From JADMIH01 sp036399775 (lineage in GTDB: Bacteria > Chloroflexota > Chloroflexia > QHBQ01 > JADMIH01): a DNA stretch of 64,000 nucleotides. The notes below the pieces were generated by a model that had not been told where the DNA came from, searched no databases, and saw only the letters and a program-made list of their open reading frames with translations. The stretch lies in the NCBI GenBank assembly GCA_036399775.1, contig DASWMJ010000018.1, forward strand, positions 66,951-130,950, in the 5' to 3' direction. The translations under genes were made by a program, and so were the position numbers. Positions 26,001-35,159 of the stretch are shown here, in pieces (the first letter of the stretch is position 1; the number at the start of each line of letters is the position of its first letter).

Positions 26001-29000
26001 TGGCCGCGATGTCTGTGAGCCTGTCGGTTGCCTGCGCCGTGTAGGTGCAATATTGCGTTGTGGACTGGTTCAGCAGCGCGCCGGGGATGGTAAGCTGCGC
26101 ACCCGCGACAAACTGTGTCCCGCCAGCCGCGTTTGCCCAGGCGAGTTGGTCTACCGTGATCTTGTTCTTCTGCGCGAAGGTCGCCAGGCTATCATCGGGT
26201 CCAGCGGCAGTTGGGGATGGGTTGGGGCCGATCTGGATTTGGGTGCCGGGGGCGAAGATGTTCTGCACGTTAGCATTGTTGTTCGCCAGGTTGTCCACCG
26301 TTGTGGCAAATGCCTGGGCCAGGCTGGCGAGCGTATCGCCCCCAGCCACTAGCAGGTCGCTCACGTTTACTGAGACTTTATTAATGAAGATGCCTTGCAG
26401 CCACTGGTTGGCGATGGCGACCGCCTCAACCGTGCTGTTGAGCTGCTTCGCGGCATTGGCGAAGCTGTCGTTAGCGCCGAGCGTATATGTCTGGGTGCCG
26501 ACCGCGAAGATGGTGCCTTGCTGCAAGATGTCGGTGCGTGGCGCGTTGAGGACGGCGATAGCGGCTACTGAGGCGTGCGCGGCTGCGGCCACATTGTTCA
26601 GGGATTGCGTGGCCGAAACCTGCTCCTGGCGAGATGGCCCGGAGAGGTCCGTGCCTGGGTCGAGCGCCACGTCCTTGTTGAGCGCGGCCAGTCCAGGGAC
26701 CGTCAGGCCATACGAGGCCCATTGGGGATTGGCGACGATGGTAGCGAGCGAGTCGCCCTGGATCGTGGAGTAGACGGTCGGTACGCTGATCACGGCGCTG
26801 CCGAAGAGGGCGTTGTAGAGCGCGTACTGGTTCGCCTCGAAAAGCTGCGCCCCGGTGACGCCGTACTGGTCCAGCAAATCCGATACTTTAGTTGGGCCGC
26901 TCATGGTTGGCTGAACGGCCTGCATCGTAGAGAGCGCCTGGAGGTAGATATAGGCACCCCTGGCGAAGGCCGAGAACGGGCCTTTGTCGAGCGGGTAGAC
27001 CGGCGTTTGCGCGGTCATCGAGCTTGCGTCGAGCGTGGTTTGCAGCGCGAAAGCCAGGTCGGGCTGCGCTAGCTGGTAGTAGATGGAGATGTAGCTCTTC
27101 AGGTCGGCGGCGATAGCAGCCAGCGCGGCGTCCACCGGCACCGAGGGCGATGGGATGTAGCGGGCCTGCTGCATCGTCATGGTAAAGGCGACCTGCGGCG
27201 GGTTGGTCACGAGGTAGGATATGGCGAGCGAAGGCCAGCTACTCAGGCTGATGATGTTGTCGTAGTACCCGGCAGGCACCTGTAGCTGATTGTACGGAGA
27301 GGGAAGCTGCTGGATGTTGCCGTAGATGTCTTGCAGGTCAAGGTTTATGGTGACCTGGTTGATCTGGCTGGCGTTCGAGTCATAGCCTACGCCGTTGTAA
27401 GGGTTCCACTCGGCTGAGGGCAGGGCGGGGGAGATGCTGCCGTACTGCGGATTGCCGAAAGGCCCAACCGCCATCGTCTGCTGGTAGTACCAGTTGGGGT
27501 CGGTCGAGTCTTCGAGGTTGCGCTGGGACAGCCCGCTTGATTGGTCCTGCCAGCTATCGGCGGGAGTGGTGGGCAGGCCCGCGCCGCTGGGGGTGAACGC
27601 CCCTTCGTCCGCAATCGAGAAGCCGACGAGGTTGAAGAGCGTGCCGACCACCTGCGCCGGGGTGAGGTTGCCGTAGGGCGCGTTGTTCGGGTCGGGGTTG
27701 GCGCGGGTGATCTCGAAGCCGGTCGTGCCAGGCGGCACCGTCGTCGCGGGTTGCAAAGCGCCTACCGCTATCCGCATCAGCCCGTTCTGGGCCAGGATGG
27801 GCGCTGTGGCGTTTGACCCGGCGTTCACCAGGGTCGCCACGTCGGCCAGGTTGAACTTGGTCACGATGCTGGCAAGGGTGTCGCCGTAAGCGATGTTATA
27901 GCTGCCCTTCGGGCCTGGAATCGTTAGCTGCGCGCCGATTTGCAGCAGCCCAGGCACGCTCTGGTTGAACAGCGCGATCTCCTGCACCGTGAAGTCGGTC
28001 GCCCACGCCGCGTTGATGCCGGACTGTGCGGCGGTCAGCGATTCGGTCTGCGGCACCCGGTAGGCGGCGGTCTGGAGGCGTCCGTAGCTGAACTGCACCG
28101 GCGAGCCTGCGGCCAGGATTGGCACTGTGGCGTTCGAGCCTGCGTTTACGAGGGTCGCCACGTCCTGTAGCTTGTACTGGGACACGATACCGGCAAAGGT
28201 GTCGCCGTAAACGATGACATGGTCGTTCTGGCCGGGGATGTTGAGCGTCGCGCCGATTTGCAGGAGGAGGGGCAGGCTCTGGTTGAACTTTGCTAGCTGC
28301 GCGACGGTCAGGCTGGTGCTCCACGCCGCGTTGATGTTCGTCACGGCTGTAGTGAGCGATTCGTCCTGCGGGGTCGTGTCATTCTGGCCGACGTAGTAGA
28401 CGGCAGGCTGTACGAAGACCGACGATACCGAGGTGTCTATATGGTCACCGATGACCACGCAATTGTTGAACGGCAAGAGGGCGGCGTCTTTGCTCTTAAC
28501 CTGGGCGGTAGTGAGTATCAACAACGATATGGTGGCGCTCGTTTCAGTGCCGAAGATGCTTGCGGGCAGGGGAGCCTTGCCTGCCTGGCTGACGTAATTC
28601 AGGTAGAAGCCGCCGCTACGGGTGATGCTCGCCTCCCACATCAGCGCGAGGAAGTCGGCGGCATCACCCAGCGACGCCGCGTAGATGCTCGTCGGGTCGG
28701 TGGCGAAGGCCGCCTCAAGCATCTGGCCGCCGCCACCGCTGTGGGTCAGCGTGGATAGGTTCGTCTTGAGCAGATAGGTGACGCTCCTATCAACAGGGTC
28801 AGAGGCGAGGCCACTTGGGTTGGCGCTGGATGCGCTGGGCGAGTAGAGCAGATAGAGTGTAGCCGCGCCGCCGTTCGTGACGTAACTGTAAGCCTGCTGC
28901 AACAGGTCAGCCCCTACGTCGTCAGCCCCGTCCACCATGTAGGCATTCGCGTCCGCCGGAGATGGGCCGTCGGTGGCGGGCAGCGAGATGCGGATGTCCA

Positions 29001-32000
29001 CCACCGTCGCCCAGGCGTAGCAATTCGCCTCGGTGGCGCTCACCGGCGCGTTGGGGTCCTGGTGGCCGGAGAGCATGGTCTCGTAGAAGAGGGGCGCGTC
29101 GTCGTTGGTGGCCGCATTCTGTATCTGCAAGATGAGCGAATCGGGGAAGAGCCAGATTGAAGGGTTGCCCGTCGCGGACTGGCCGGAGAAGCAGCCCTGT
29201 ACTATCTCAGCCGCCTGCCATGCGACGTGCTCTTGTAGCGCGATGCGTGGGGGCACCATCTGGAAGAGGGCCAGCCGGTTCAGCGATTGGATGCCGTGCT
29301 GTAGCTGCGTACCGGAGATGTTAGCGAGCAGGGTCTGCTGGTCCGCCGTCAGCCCGAAGGTGAGCGAACCTGACCCGCCAAAGGTAAGCCAGCCCACGCC
29401 CGCCTTATTATTTAGCGTGACCTGATATGCACCCAGGTTGGCAGCCGAAATCGGGTACTGCTGACCCGTCAGGTTGAACATCGGCCGGGTGCCGATACCG
29501 GCAAGGTTTTCGGGGTCGAGCAGTTGGGCAGGCGTAAGGTTCTCAAACTGGGTGTCGTTCGGGTCGGGCAGGCGCAGGCCAGAGAGCAGGAAGCGCGACA
29601 CCATACCGGCGGCGTTGTTCCACTCTCCCTGGTTCAGCAGATTGCCTATCAGGGTCAGCACGTCAATAGAGGCCAGGTCGTTGATAGTAAGCGCCTGTCC
29701 GCCCGCGAAGAGATTGGGCGTCGCGGCTGCGGCGGTGGCGACGTCGGCCAGCGCCAGGTCGAATTTTGCTGCTATGCCGTTCAACGTGTCGCTTGCCGCC
29801 GTGATGGAATAGTTCAGGGGCACGTGCAGCACGCCTTGTGGGGCAAGCAGTGGTGGGGTAGCCGGTAGCGCCCGCAGATTGGTCTGGACGATGGCGGCGG
29901 TGGTAATCAGTGTGGTCGCCAGCGTATTGATTGTATCCGTCTCCACCAGCGCCCGCGTTACAGGCGGCATGGCGATTGGCGTGCCGGGCGGCTGCGCCTT
30001 CGTTGGGTCGGTGACGGAGAGGGTGGTGTTGAGCTTCAGCAGGCTGGTGATGTAGTCGGTGAGGTTGACCGTGCCCTGTGTCATGCCGAGGAAGTAGGCC
30101 GCGATGAGGGTGAGCGTGTCCCCCGCAACGGTATAGTAGGTCCCGCCTCCCACCAAAGTGATCTGCGTACCGGGAGCTATGGGCGTGTTGACATTCGTGA
30201 TGACCTTGCCGTTGGCATCCTTGATGTTCGGATTCAGCAATAGCAGCGATTGCGCGGTAGGCCCGAGGTCCGAGATGGAGTTGAGCAGGGCTGCATTCGC
30301 GGCGCGTAGCAGCAATCGGGCCGAAATCAAGTTGAGAGTATCGTTCTGCTGGGTCGTATAGCCGAGGCCGGAGAAGGCGACGCTCGTGCCTGGGATGAAT
30401 ATGCCCGTAGAGTCGCCGTTCGCGTTCAACAGGTCGGTGACGGTATATGGCTGGTTGCTCCCATTCAGAGCGCCCGCCGCCTGGAACGCCGTAGCTATAC
30501 CCCTGAGCGTCTCACCGAACTGAATCTGGTGTACCACGTCCGCCAACACGAGCACGGCCCCTGTGTTGAGGACGTTTTTGTCCTTGTTCGGCAGCACGAC
30601 GCGCAACGGGTCGCCTGCCAGGTCTGCGTCACCGATGGCCGCGCCCACCTGGGCTATGCTCATAGAGGAGGGCGTGGTGTAGGGGTAATGGGCCAGCAGG
30701 TCGCCCGCCGCCTTCACGCCCTGCGTCATCAGCATATTGAAGTAGTGGGCGAAAACTATGGTCGCTATAGATATTGTCGGGGTTGTAGCGGTAAGCTCGT
30801 CGCCCATGCCGTTGCCGTTGTTGCGCGATTGGAACTGCACCTGTAGCAGTTGGAAGTACGCGTTGACTTTCGGCTGGTAAGTCGCATCAACGTCCGGCAG
30901 GCCGAAGTCAATGGAAGTCCCGGCGGTGTCAGAGAGGAGGATGGCGGGGACCATCGGGAAGACCGCCACTCCGGTCTCTGTCGCGTTGTCGGGCGCGGGG
31001 GCCACATCAAAGGTGAAGTTCTGGGCGAGGAAGGCGGTCAGGGTGCCGTAGTCGAAGGCGGCGGCGATAGTGTCGGGGTCTTTTAGCTGCTGCTGAAGCT
31101 CATCGAGCTGCTGGGCGGACACGCTGCTCTCCCCGTTCGTCTTGGCGTATATCGCCCAGGCGAGCATGGCTTGCATCAGCAGGTTGAAGGTGGCCGATTC
31201 GGGTGCGTCGCCGGTGGCGGGCGTGAAGAGTAGGCTGTGCTCCTTGAGGGTAGTGGCGGTCGGGTTGATAGAGTTTTGCACCGCCAGCAGCATTATCGCG
31301 TCCGCGTCGCCCATGAGGCTGCCCGCCGAGCCGCCGCCACTGTTGGCGTTGGGCGCGGAGGGCTGCGCGTAAGTAAACGTGGTATTGGTCGGCGCGGATA
31401 CCACCATGAAGGTGCCGTTGAATGAGCTATCAGCTACCCCGGCGATGCCTACTGTGGCCCCGGCGGTCAACTCGTGCGCGTATGTCGTGGTGATAGTGGT
31501 CGTGCCGCCAGAACGCGCCGCGCCGTTCGTGGCGATGGGGCGCACGTCAGGCTTGGTGAAAGCGGGGAGGGCCAGGACGGCGACCTGCTGCTTCTTGGGC
31601 GCGGCGTTGGCCGCCCAACCGCCGCCGCTGCTGGCGTCGGGCGCGCCGGACTGTGCGTAGGTAAATGTGGTGCCGGTCGGCGCGGCTACCACAGCGAAGG
31701 TGCCGTTGAACGAGCTATCGGCCACCCCCGCGATCTTCACCTGGTCGCCCGCAACGTAATCGTGCGCTGTGGTCGTGGTGATGGTCGTGGTGCCGCCAGT
31801 GCGTGCTGCGCCGTTATTGGCGGGCGTGGCGATGGCCGACAGGGATTGCAGCACCAGCACCGCAGGCCAAGTGGTGATCGGCTCAGGCGTGCCGAGCATA
31901 GCCCGCCGTAGCGCCCGGAGATAGCCTGAGTGGCGCGGGAGAGTGGAGTGCAGAGTCTGCTGGCCGCGTAGCTGGCGCATCATGCCGTTGCTTGATGCCG

Positions 32001-35000
32001 AACTGCCGCTTGCCAGCTTCCAGGGGGTGGGAGTGGCCGAGCCGATGGTGAACGAGGCGTTTATATGGGCGTTGAAGCTGAGGTGGATAGTGAAGAAGAT
32101 TATCTTTACGCTGACTCGCACCGTCACCCCCGCGCTGATGGCGATGTAGATCGGCTGGTGCGACTCGATGGTCAGCGTCACGCTCGCGTAGGCCGTAACG
32201 TCCAGGCTGGCGGAGATGATGCCGAAGTCTATCGTCGCGTAGAGCTTGCCGACGATGGCGATGGTGCCCTGTATCCAGTAGTAGGTCTCTTTGGGTGAGG
32301 GGTCGGTCGGGTTGAACCACCCCAACACCCCCTCCAAGATGCCTATCACTGTGACGGTGATGCCGCCCGACAGGATTCCTTCGTCTACAGTCTTGCCGAC
32401 ACCAAGCGACAGGGCGATGCCGAACTCGATAACGGGCGAGAAGTTGCCGTTGGTGATCTTGGGCACCCGCGTCGAGGTGGCGCCGTTCAGCAGCGCGAAG
32501 TAGAAGCCGCCGTAGCCGACGAACGGGAAGACCTGTATTGAGAAGGAGTTGGAGAAGTCCAGCCCCTTCGGGAAGCCGAAGTCCACGCGGAAGTTGCCGT
32601 TGGTGTAGATGTCGAGCACCACGATGGGGAGCGTGATAGAGACCTCACCGAATTGGAGGTTACGCATAGCGTCGGGCAGCTTCAATTCGATGTGGTAGAC
32701 GCCTATCGTGTCGGTTACTTTGTGGTAGAGGATTTCGAAGCTGAGTCCGGCGAATATCTTGGCCTTCTCGCCGGAGAGCGCTATCAGGATACCGTAGAGG
32801 TCCGGGTCGTTGAAGATGGCGCTTATCGCTACCGTGTCCATGACGGTGAATTGCGCGCCGACGAGCCAGTTGCTCTGCTGGCTGAAGGCGAGGCTGTTCT
32901 GGCCGAAGGGTGGCAATTTGCCCGACTGGCTGGGCAGCACCGACGCCTTCAGCGCCTTCATTACGTCTTCGACCGTGTTCAGTTCGATGCCGGTGAAGGT
33001 AATGTGCTGCCCTAGGCCCGCGTATTGCAGGTCGAAGAGCGAGCTACCCTGGCCGGGCACCGATGGCGGGTTGTCGTTGATAGCGTCCCAGCCGAGGCCG
33101 GGGTTGCCTGAGTCCCCGCCGAACGACTGGCCCAGGAAGGTGCCGTCCAGCGAGATTTGCACCGAGCTGGCCGCCGTGGTGCCCTTGGTGTAGGTCAGCG
33201 TGACGCCGGTTATCTCCATGAAGCCCAGGTTGATCGTAGCGTTATAGGTCAGGTTCACGGTGCCCTTGGTCACGTTCACCGTAAGCACCAGCGCATCGAG
33301 GCTGATGTCGAGCAGCTTGTTCCACGGCTCGCCGAAGCTGATGTCGTAATCGGGGTCTACCAGGTGTACCAGGTGGTTCAGCATCGAGCCGACCGTCTCA
33401 TTTACAAGGTGCATGCTGAACACGGTATCGGTCTTCTCGGCGTTGCTGATGGTGGCCGTCGTCTGCACCTGGATGGAGCCGAGCGCCACGATGCCGTCTA
33501 GCTTCAGCGTGTAGGTGGAGGACTTTGTGTCCAGGGTCAGGCCGAGCAGCATGTCCTTCAGCCCCAGGATAGGCGTGCCGAAGAGGCTGAACTGCCCGTT
33601 GATCGTGCCGCTGACGGTGTATTTCTTGTTGTTGACATCCATGCCGATCTTGAAGTCGGTGAACGACATGGTCAGCAGGTCGTCGGGTATCGGCAGGTTT
33701 GTATGGAAGATCGTGTTGAGGTCGCTCAGGGCGAGCGTGACCGTACCGTTTTCAGCGCCCGTTATCATCAGGTTGGGCACGGTGACGGTGACTTCAAACG
33801 ACAGCTTGGGGTCGAAGATCAGCAGGGCGTCAAAGCTGACGGACCACATGTTGGCGGTGCCGGGACCGAATAGTATCAGCCAGGTGAGGCTCATGTCCAG
33901 TTGGAGCGTCTTGCTGCCATCGCTGGGGCTGGGAATGTGGGTATCCCATGCGGGGTCGGTGCCTATCTTGACCTGCACCGAGCGCAGGGGCGTGCTGGCC
34001 GAGGGCTGGAAAGTGGCAGTGAACTGCTCAAGAGCGATGGTGCCGAGGTACTGATCCAGGGGCTTTACCGCGTTGGTGATATCGGTGGCCGTACTGCCCA
34101 TCAGCGCCGAGGCCAGGTTGCCCAGGTTCAGCGGCGTAGTCTCGTCCGCGACAATGGATACCGCCACCTGCTGCGACTGCATATCGGGGATCGTCACGTC
34201 TATCTCGAAGGGCAGGGTCTTGCTCCCGTCCTGCGAGGTGATGTTGATATTGGAGCCGAGGTAATGGAGCAGCATCGGGTAGGAATCATCGTCCGCCTCG
34301 CCCTCGCCCTCGTCCTCGTCGAGCAGCGCCAGGGCGCGCGCCTCCTGCTCCCCGCCCGACGAATCGTCGCCCGCACCGGGAGGGGGATAATAGGTGCGCA
34401 CACCGAGGAACGGTGCGCTTGCCGTGATGAACCCGATGCCCACTGTGGCCTGTGATAGGTAAGCCTTGAGTGCGAACTGCGGCTTGCCCGGCGTGGGCGT
34501 AATCAGGCCGTACATTGGAAGCGGGTTGTTCTCGTGGATGATGCTGGCGATTACTCCGAAGATGCCCGCGATTTTCACCGTCGAATAATAATTCAGTCCG
34601 GTCGAGAGGATATTGTTGTTGCCCGTAGCTTCAGCGCGACCCGCCAGGGCCAGCTCTTGCGCCTTAGGTGGGGCGGGGAAGCCTGGCAGGGGCTGGGCGG
34701 CAACGAATGACGAGAAGTATAAGAAAGGGCCGGTGGCAAGCTCAAGATAGCCGGGCGCTTCGAGCAGGGCCAGATCGGGGAAGCTGACGCCGAAGTTCCA
34801 GTCGGAGGGCAGCACGAGTTGCAATACCAGGTCGTAGCCGGTTGGGTTGTTGAGCGTCGTCTGCTGGATGGCGACGTTAACCCCCACACTCTTCAGGTTC
34901 AGCAGCGCCCCGGAGGCCGGTGTCTGGGCGTTTACGACATAAAGCGTGTCACCGCTCACAAAGACGTTCTTGGCCGTGACCTGCGCCAGCGTGATAGCCT

Positions 35001-35139
35001 GGCTCGATAGCAGGAGGTCCGCCGCGATGAGACCTTGCACCCGCGAATTGAGAAAGGTCGAATCGAGCGTGACGCCGCCGGTCTGCTGGGCCTGGCCTTG
35101 CAGATACGTCGCGAGCTCGCTGAGTGTGGTCGTCGCCAT
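23002..35139 (-). CDS. Giant 4045-aa multi-module LysM-like protein
   Basis: One uninterrupted 12.1-kb frame. Residues about 1-1060 are long beta-rich domains with an acidic linker near 265-290 (DEDEGEGEADDD); the block about 800-1046 (VDFGFPKGLDFSN, VFPFVGYGGFYFALLNG) recalls DUF6603, from memory only. Two beta modules (about 1108-1172, 1203-1272) share IAGVADSSFNGTF. From about 1530 to 3200 there are some 18 LysM-like segments (for example YTVAGDTLTLIAAYF, YNIAYGDTLASIVTKFN, SPTAAGPDDSLATFAQKNK), interrupted by modules beginning NLTPAQ at about 1860 and 2478. Residues 3230-4045 are beta-rich without known motifs. There is no signal peptide, membrane segment or sorting signal. LysM domains usually bind N-acetylglucosamine polymers; here most are degenerate. 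It is the last gene of the cluster. Confidence 0.85.
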   Translation of the reverse strand: MATTTLSELATYLQGQAQQTGGVTLDSTFLNSRVQGLIAADLLLSSQAITLAQVTAKNVFVSGDTLYVVNAQTPASGALLNLKSVGVNVAIQQTTLNNPTGYDLVLQLVLPSDWNFGVSFPDLALLEAPGYLELATGPFLYFSSFVAAQPLPGFPAPPKAQELALAGRAEATGNNNILSTGLNYYSTVKIAGIFGVIASIIHENNPLPMYGLITPTPGKPQFALKAYLSQATVGIGFITASAPFLGVRTYYPPPGAGDDSSGGEQEARALALLDEDEGEGEADDDSYPMLLHYLGSNINITSQDGSKTLPFEIDVTIPDMQSQQVAVSIVADETTPLNLGNLASALMGSTATDITNAVKPLDQYLGTIALEQFTATFQPSASTPLRSVQVKIGTDPAWDTHIPSPSDGSKTLQLDMSLTWLILFGPGTANMWSVSFDALLIFDPKLSFEVTVTVPNLMITGAENGTVTLALSDLNTIFHTNLPIPDDLLTMSFTDFKIGMDVNNKKYTVSGTINGQFSLFGTPILGLKDMLLGLTLDTKSSTYTLKLDGIVALGSIQVQTTATISNAEKTDTVFSMHLVNETVGSMLNHLVHLVDPDYDISFGEPWNKLLDISLDALVLTVNVTKGTVNLTYNATINLGFMEITGVTLTYTKGTTAASSVQISLDGTFLGQSFGGDSGNPGLGWDAINDNPPSVPGQGSSLFDLQYAGLGQHITFTGIELNTVEDVMKALKASVLPSQSGKLPPFGQNSLAFSQQSNWLVGAQFTVMDTVAISAIFNDPDLYGILIALSGEKAKIFAGLSFEILYHKVTDTIGVYHIELKLPDAMRNLQFGEVSITLPIVVLDIYTNGNFRVDFGFPKGLDFSNSFSIQVFPFVGYGGFYFALLNGATSTRVPKITNGNFSPVIEFGIALSLGVGKTVDEGILSGGITVTVIGILEGVLGWFNPTDPSPKETYYWIQGTIAIVGKLYATIDFGIISASLDVTAYASVTLTIESHQPIYIAISAGVTVRVSVKIIFFTIHLSFNAHINASFTIGSATPTPWKLASGSSASSNGMMRQLRGQQTLHSTLPRHSGYLRALRRAMLGTPEPITTWPAVLVLQSLSAIATPANNGAARTGGTTTITTTTAHDYVAGDQVKIAGVADSSFNGTFAVVAAPTGTTFTYAQSGAPDASSGGGWAANAAPKKQQVAVLALPAFTKPDVRPIATNGAARSGGTTTITTTYAHELTAGATVGIAGVADSSFNGTFMVVSAPTNTTFTYAQPSAPNANSGGGSAGSLMGDADAIMLLAVQNSINPTATTLKEHSLLFTPATGDAPESATFNLLMQAMLAWAIYAKTNGESSVSAQQLDELQQQLKDPDTIAAAFDYGTLTAFLAQNFTFDVAPAPDNATETGVAVFPMVPAILLSDTAGTSIDFGLPDVDATYQPKVNAYFQLLQVQFQSRNNGNGMGDELTATTPTISIATIVFAHYFNMLMTQGVKAAGDLLAHYPYTTPSSMSIAQVGAAIGDADLAGDPLRVVLPNKDKNVLNTGAVLVLADVVHQIQFGETLRGIATAFQAAGALNGSNQPYTVTDLLNANGDSTGIFIPGTSVAFSGLGYTTQQNDTLNLISARLLLRAANAALLNSISDLGPTAQSLLLLNPNIKDANGKVITNVNTPIAPGTQITLVGGGTYYTVAGDTLTLIAAYFLGMTQGTVNLTDYITSLLKLNTTLSVTDPTKAQPPGTPIAMPPVTRALVETDTINTLATTLITTAAIVQTNLRALPATPPLLAPQGVLHVPLNYSITAASDTLNGIAAKFDLALADVATAAAATPNLFAGGQALTINDLASIDVLTLIGNLLNQGEWNNAAGMVSRFLLSGLRLPDPNDTQFENLTPAQLLDPENLAGIGTRPMFNLTGQQYPISAANLGAYQVTLNNKAGVGWLTFGGSGSLTFGLTADQQTLLANISGTQLQHGIQSLNRLALFQMVPPRIALQEHVAWQAAEIVQGCFSGQSATGNPSIWLFPDSLILQIQNAATNDDAPLFYETMLSGHQDPNAPVSATEANCYAWATVVDIRISLPATDGPSPADANAYMVDGADDVGADLLQQAYSYVTNGGAATLYLLYSPSASSANPSGLASDPVDRSVTYLLKTNLSTLTHSGGGGQMLEAAFATDPTSIYAASLGDAADFLALMWEASITRSGGFYLNYVSQAGKAPLPASIFGTETSATISLLILTTAQVKSKDAALLPFNNCVVIGDHIDTSVSSVFVQPAVYYVGQNDTTPQDESLTTAVTNINAAWSTSLTVAQLAKFNQSLPLLLQIGATLNIPGQNDHVIVYGDTFAGIVSQYKLQDVATLVNAGSNATVPILAAGSPVQFSYGRLQTAAYRVPQTESLTAAQSGINAAWATDFTVQEIALFNQSVPGLLQIGAQLTIPGPKGSYNIAYGDTLASIVTKFNLADVATLVNAGSNATAPILAQNGLMRIAVGALQPATTVPPGTTGFEITRANPDPNNAPYGNLTPAQVVGTLFNLVGFSIADEGAFTPSGAGLPTTPADSWQDQSSGLSQRNLEDSTDPNWYYQQTMAVGPFGNPQYGSISPALPSAEWNPYNGVGYDSNASQINQVTINLDLQDIYGNIQQLPSPYNQLQVPAGYYDNIISLSSWPSLAISYLVTNPPQVAFTMTMQQARYIPSPSVPVDAALAAIAADLKSYISIYYQLAQPDLAFALQTTLDASSMTAQTPVYPLDKGPFSAFARGAYIYLQALSTMQAVQPTMSGPTKVSDLLDQYGVTGAQLFEANQYALYNALFGSAVISVPTVYSTIQGDSLATIVANPQWASYGLTVPGLAALNKDVALDPGTDLSGPSRQEQVSATQSLNNVAAAAHASVAAIAVLNAPRTDILQQGTIFAVGTQTYTLGANDSFANAAKQLNSTVEAVAIANQWLQGIFINKVSVNVSDLLVAGGDTLASLAQAFATTVDNLANNNANVQNIFAPGTQIQIGPNPSPTAAGPDDSLATFAQKNKITVDQLAWANAAGGTQFVAGAQLTIPGALLNQSTTQYCTYTAQATDRLTDIAAKFGKQPPDIAALNPDIPGLLAGGQTITDTASGKSVPTQAGDTFDTIIARFQAAGVSVSLTALANDIATQQNLVVGGSLWICPPMLGGSNGKNADNSLADLAAAYNTDVPTIATANAATIGFLAPNQTLTLWGVKIVTKASETLNSLANRVNEQAGLTVTALDVAQEVATLANLVNPSASVVPIPPPSPANNGATIKPKFIAPVFQVAVNIVTTRDQKWVDPDFALVSSVSTSVYGVTPEPDPQSGAGSPFSLYQFAQDLQAAIPGIYVATGDPVAEGDPASANSIWAANFGSSFGPQINYQFAAGTSTQYFAIPPLSTALMSGTVPITPYKPGQTTGGTPQNQTFQAVDLDVWLNTFLQAVDVFLSPAYAVPAYALDAASVTNIIQQKQSLAQAISQRMQYVLQVAAQGSLADAQAAMYQAMLTQLSSAFTVSTVVQAPVTVSSGMSDPLAAPRLSGKLNFTQSTSPAAEDGDTQANTFSFSTAKVSLTDPSATATFLFTVKAPAEHREADLNLQYVITELELPNPASEISGYEGSSWLKFVEPVQDSHSAIGDVAIPIPLRSYPSPINLVLQIAEQSVPEPATPADLIAWNFDFIYQHDDAVQDTALVKAAFNVAQGGFGADSPGMEVNLQQVFAALAQFTAVYPALKNDLALLPFIVPGTPNQTALAAVGVFKQLVAGVAAAFQQPSGEMLVQQHPIYAYQIQKDQANNLLTQLTLTSIDPTTGQAAPNPTELWPSVYATIAGKEVTLTLSSSGQTQAQYAYPPGIAPETPLQQRFVFPGPEPVSGAHVSQQTPSVQDVDLVAPQVFQFDGINILSEQNAQASVAIARNLALVSGAATNTAFVYRTPYTSFTSIAVPSVTADSDIPIGSGDPTKIAAPLGAFLQQMFSQNTWQEGDTLAIRFGAAYSYTLAGTGTNSLPTYVPILLVPSFDFHPASDWDAGNPNSFVSQLQQVVTTWYNNNLPSQTGGSYVFDLTIYASQGQLQPLIHAARLLYSLG
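31325..31815 (-). repeat. Duplicated ~65-residue beta module inside the giant gene
   Basis: Two direct copies (about 31625-31815 and 31325-31535) each encode NGAAR(T/S)GGTTTITTT, AGVADSSFNGTF and TFTYAQ, ending in a SGGG linker. They are similar at the DNA level too, which indicates a fairly recent duplication. Modules of this type occur in phage-tail and adhesin-like proteins. Confidence 0.8.
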
Positions 35140-35159
35140 CGTTGCGCTTTAGTCCTCTC

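Noticed and set aside
25075..26352. 425-residue open frame on the plus strand
   Set aside because: It lies antisense to the giant gene, has Arg/Gly/Val-rich shadow composition and no credible start signal.
23002..35139. NRPS/PKS or RTX adhesin as the identity of the giant gene
   Set aside because: No adenylation, carrier or ketosynthase motifs and no Ca-binding nonapeptide repeats are present.
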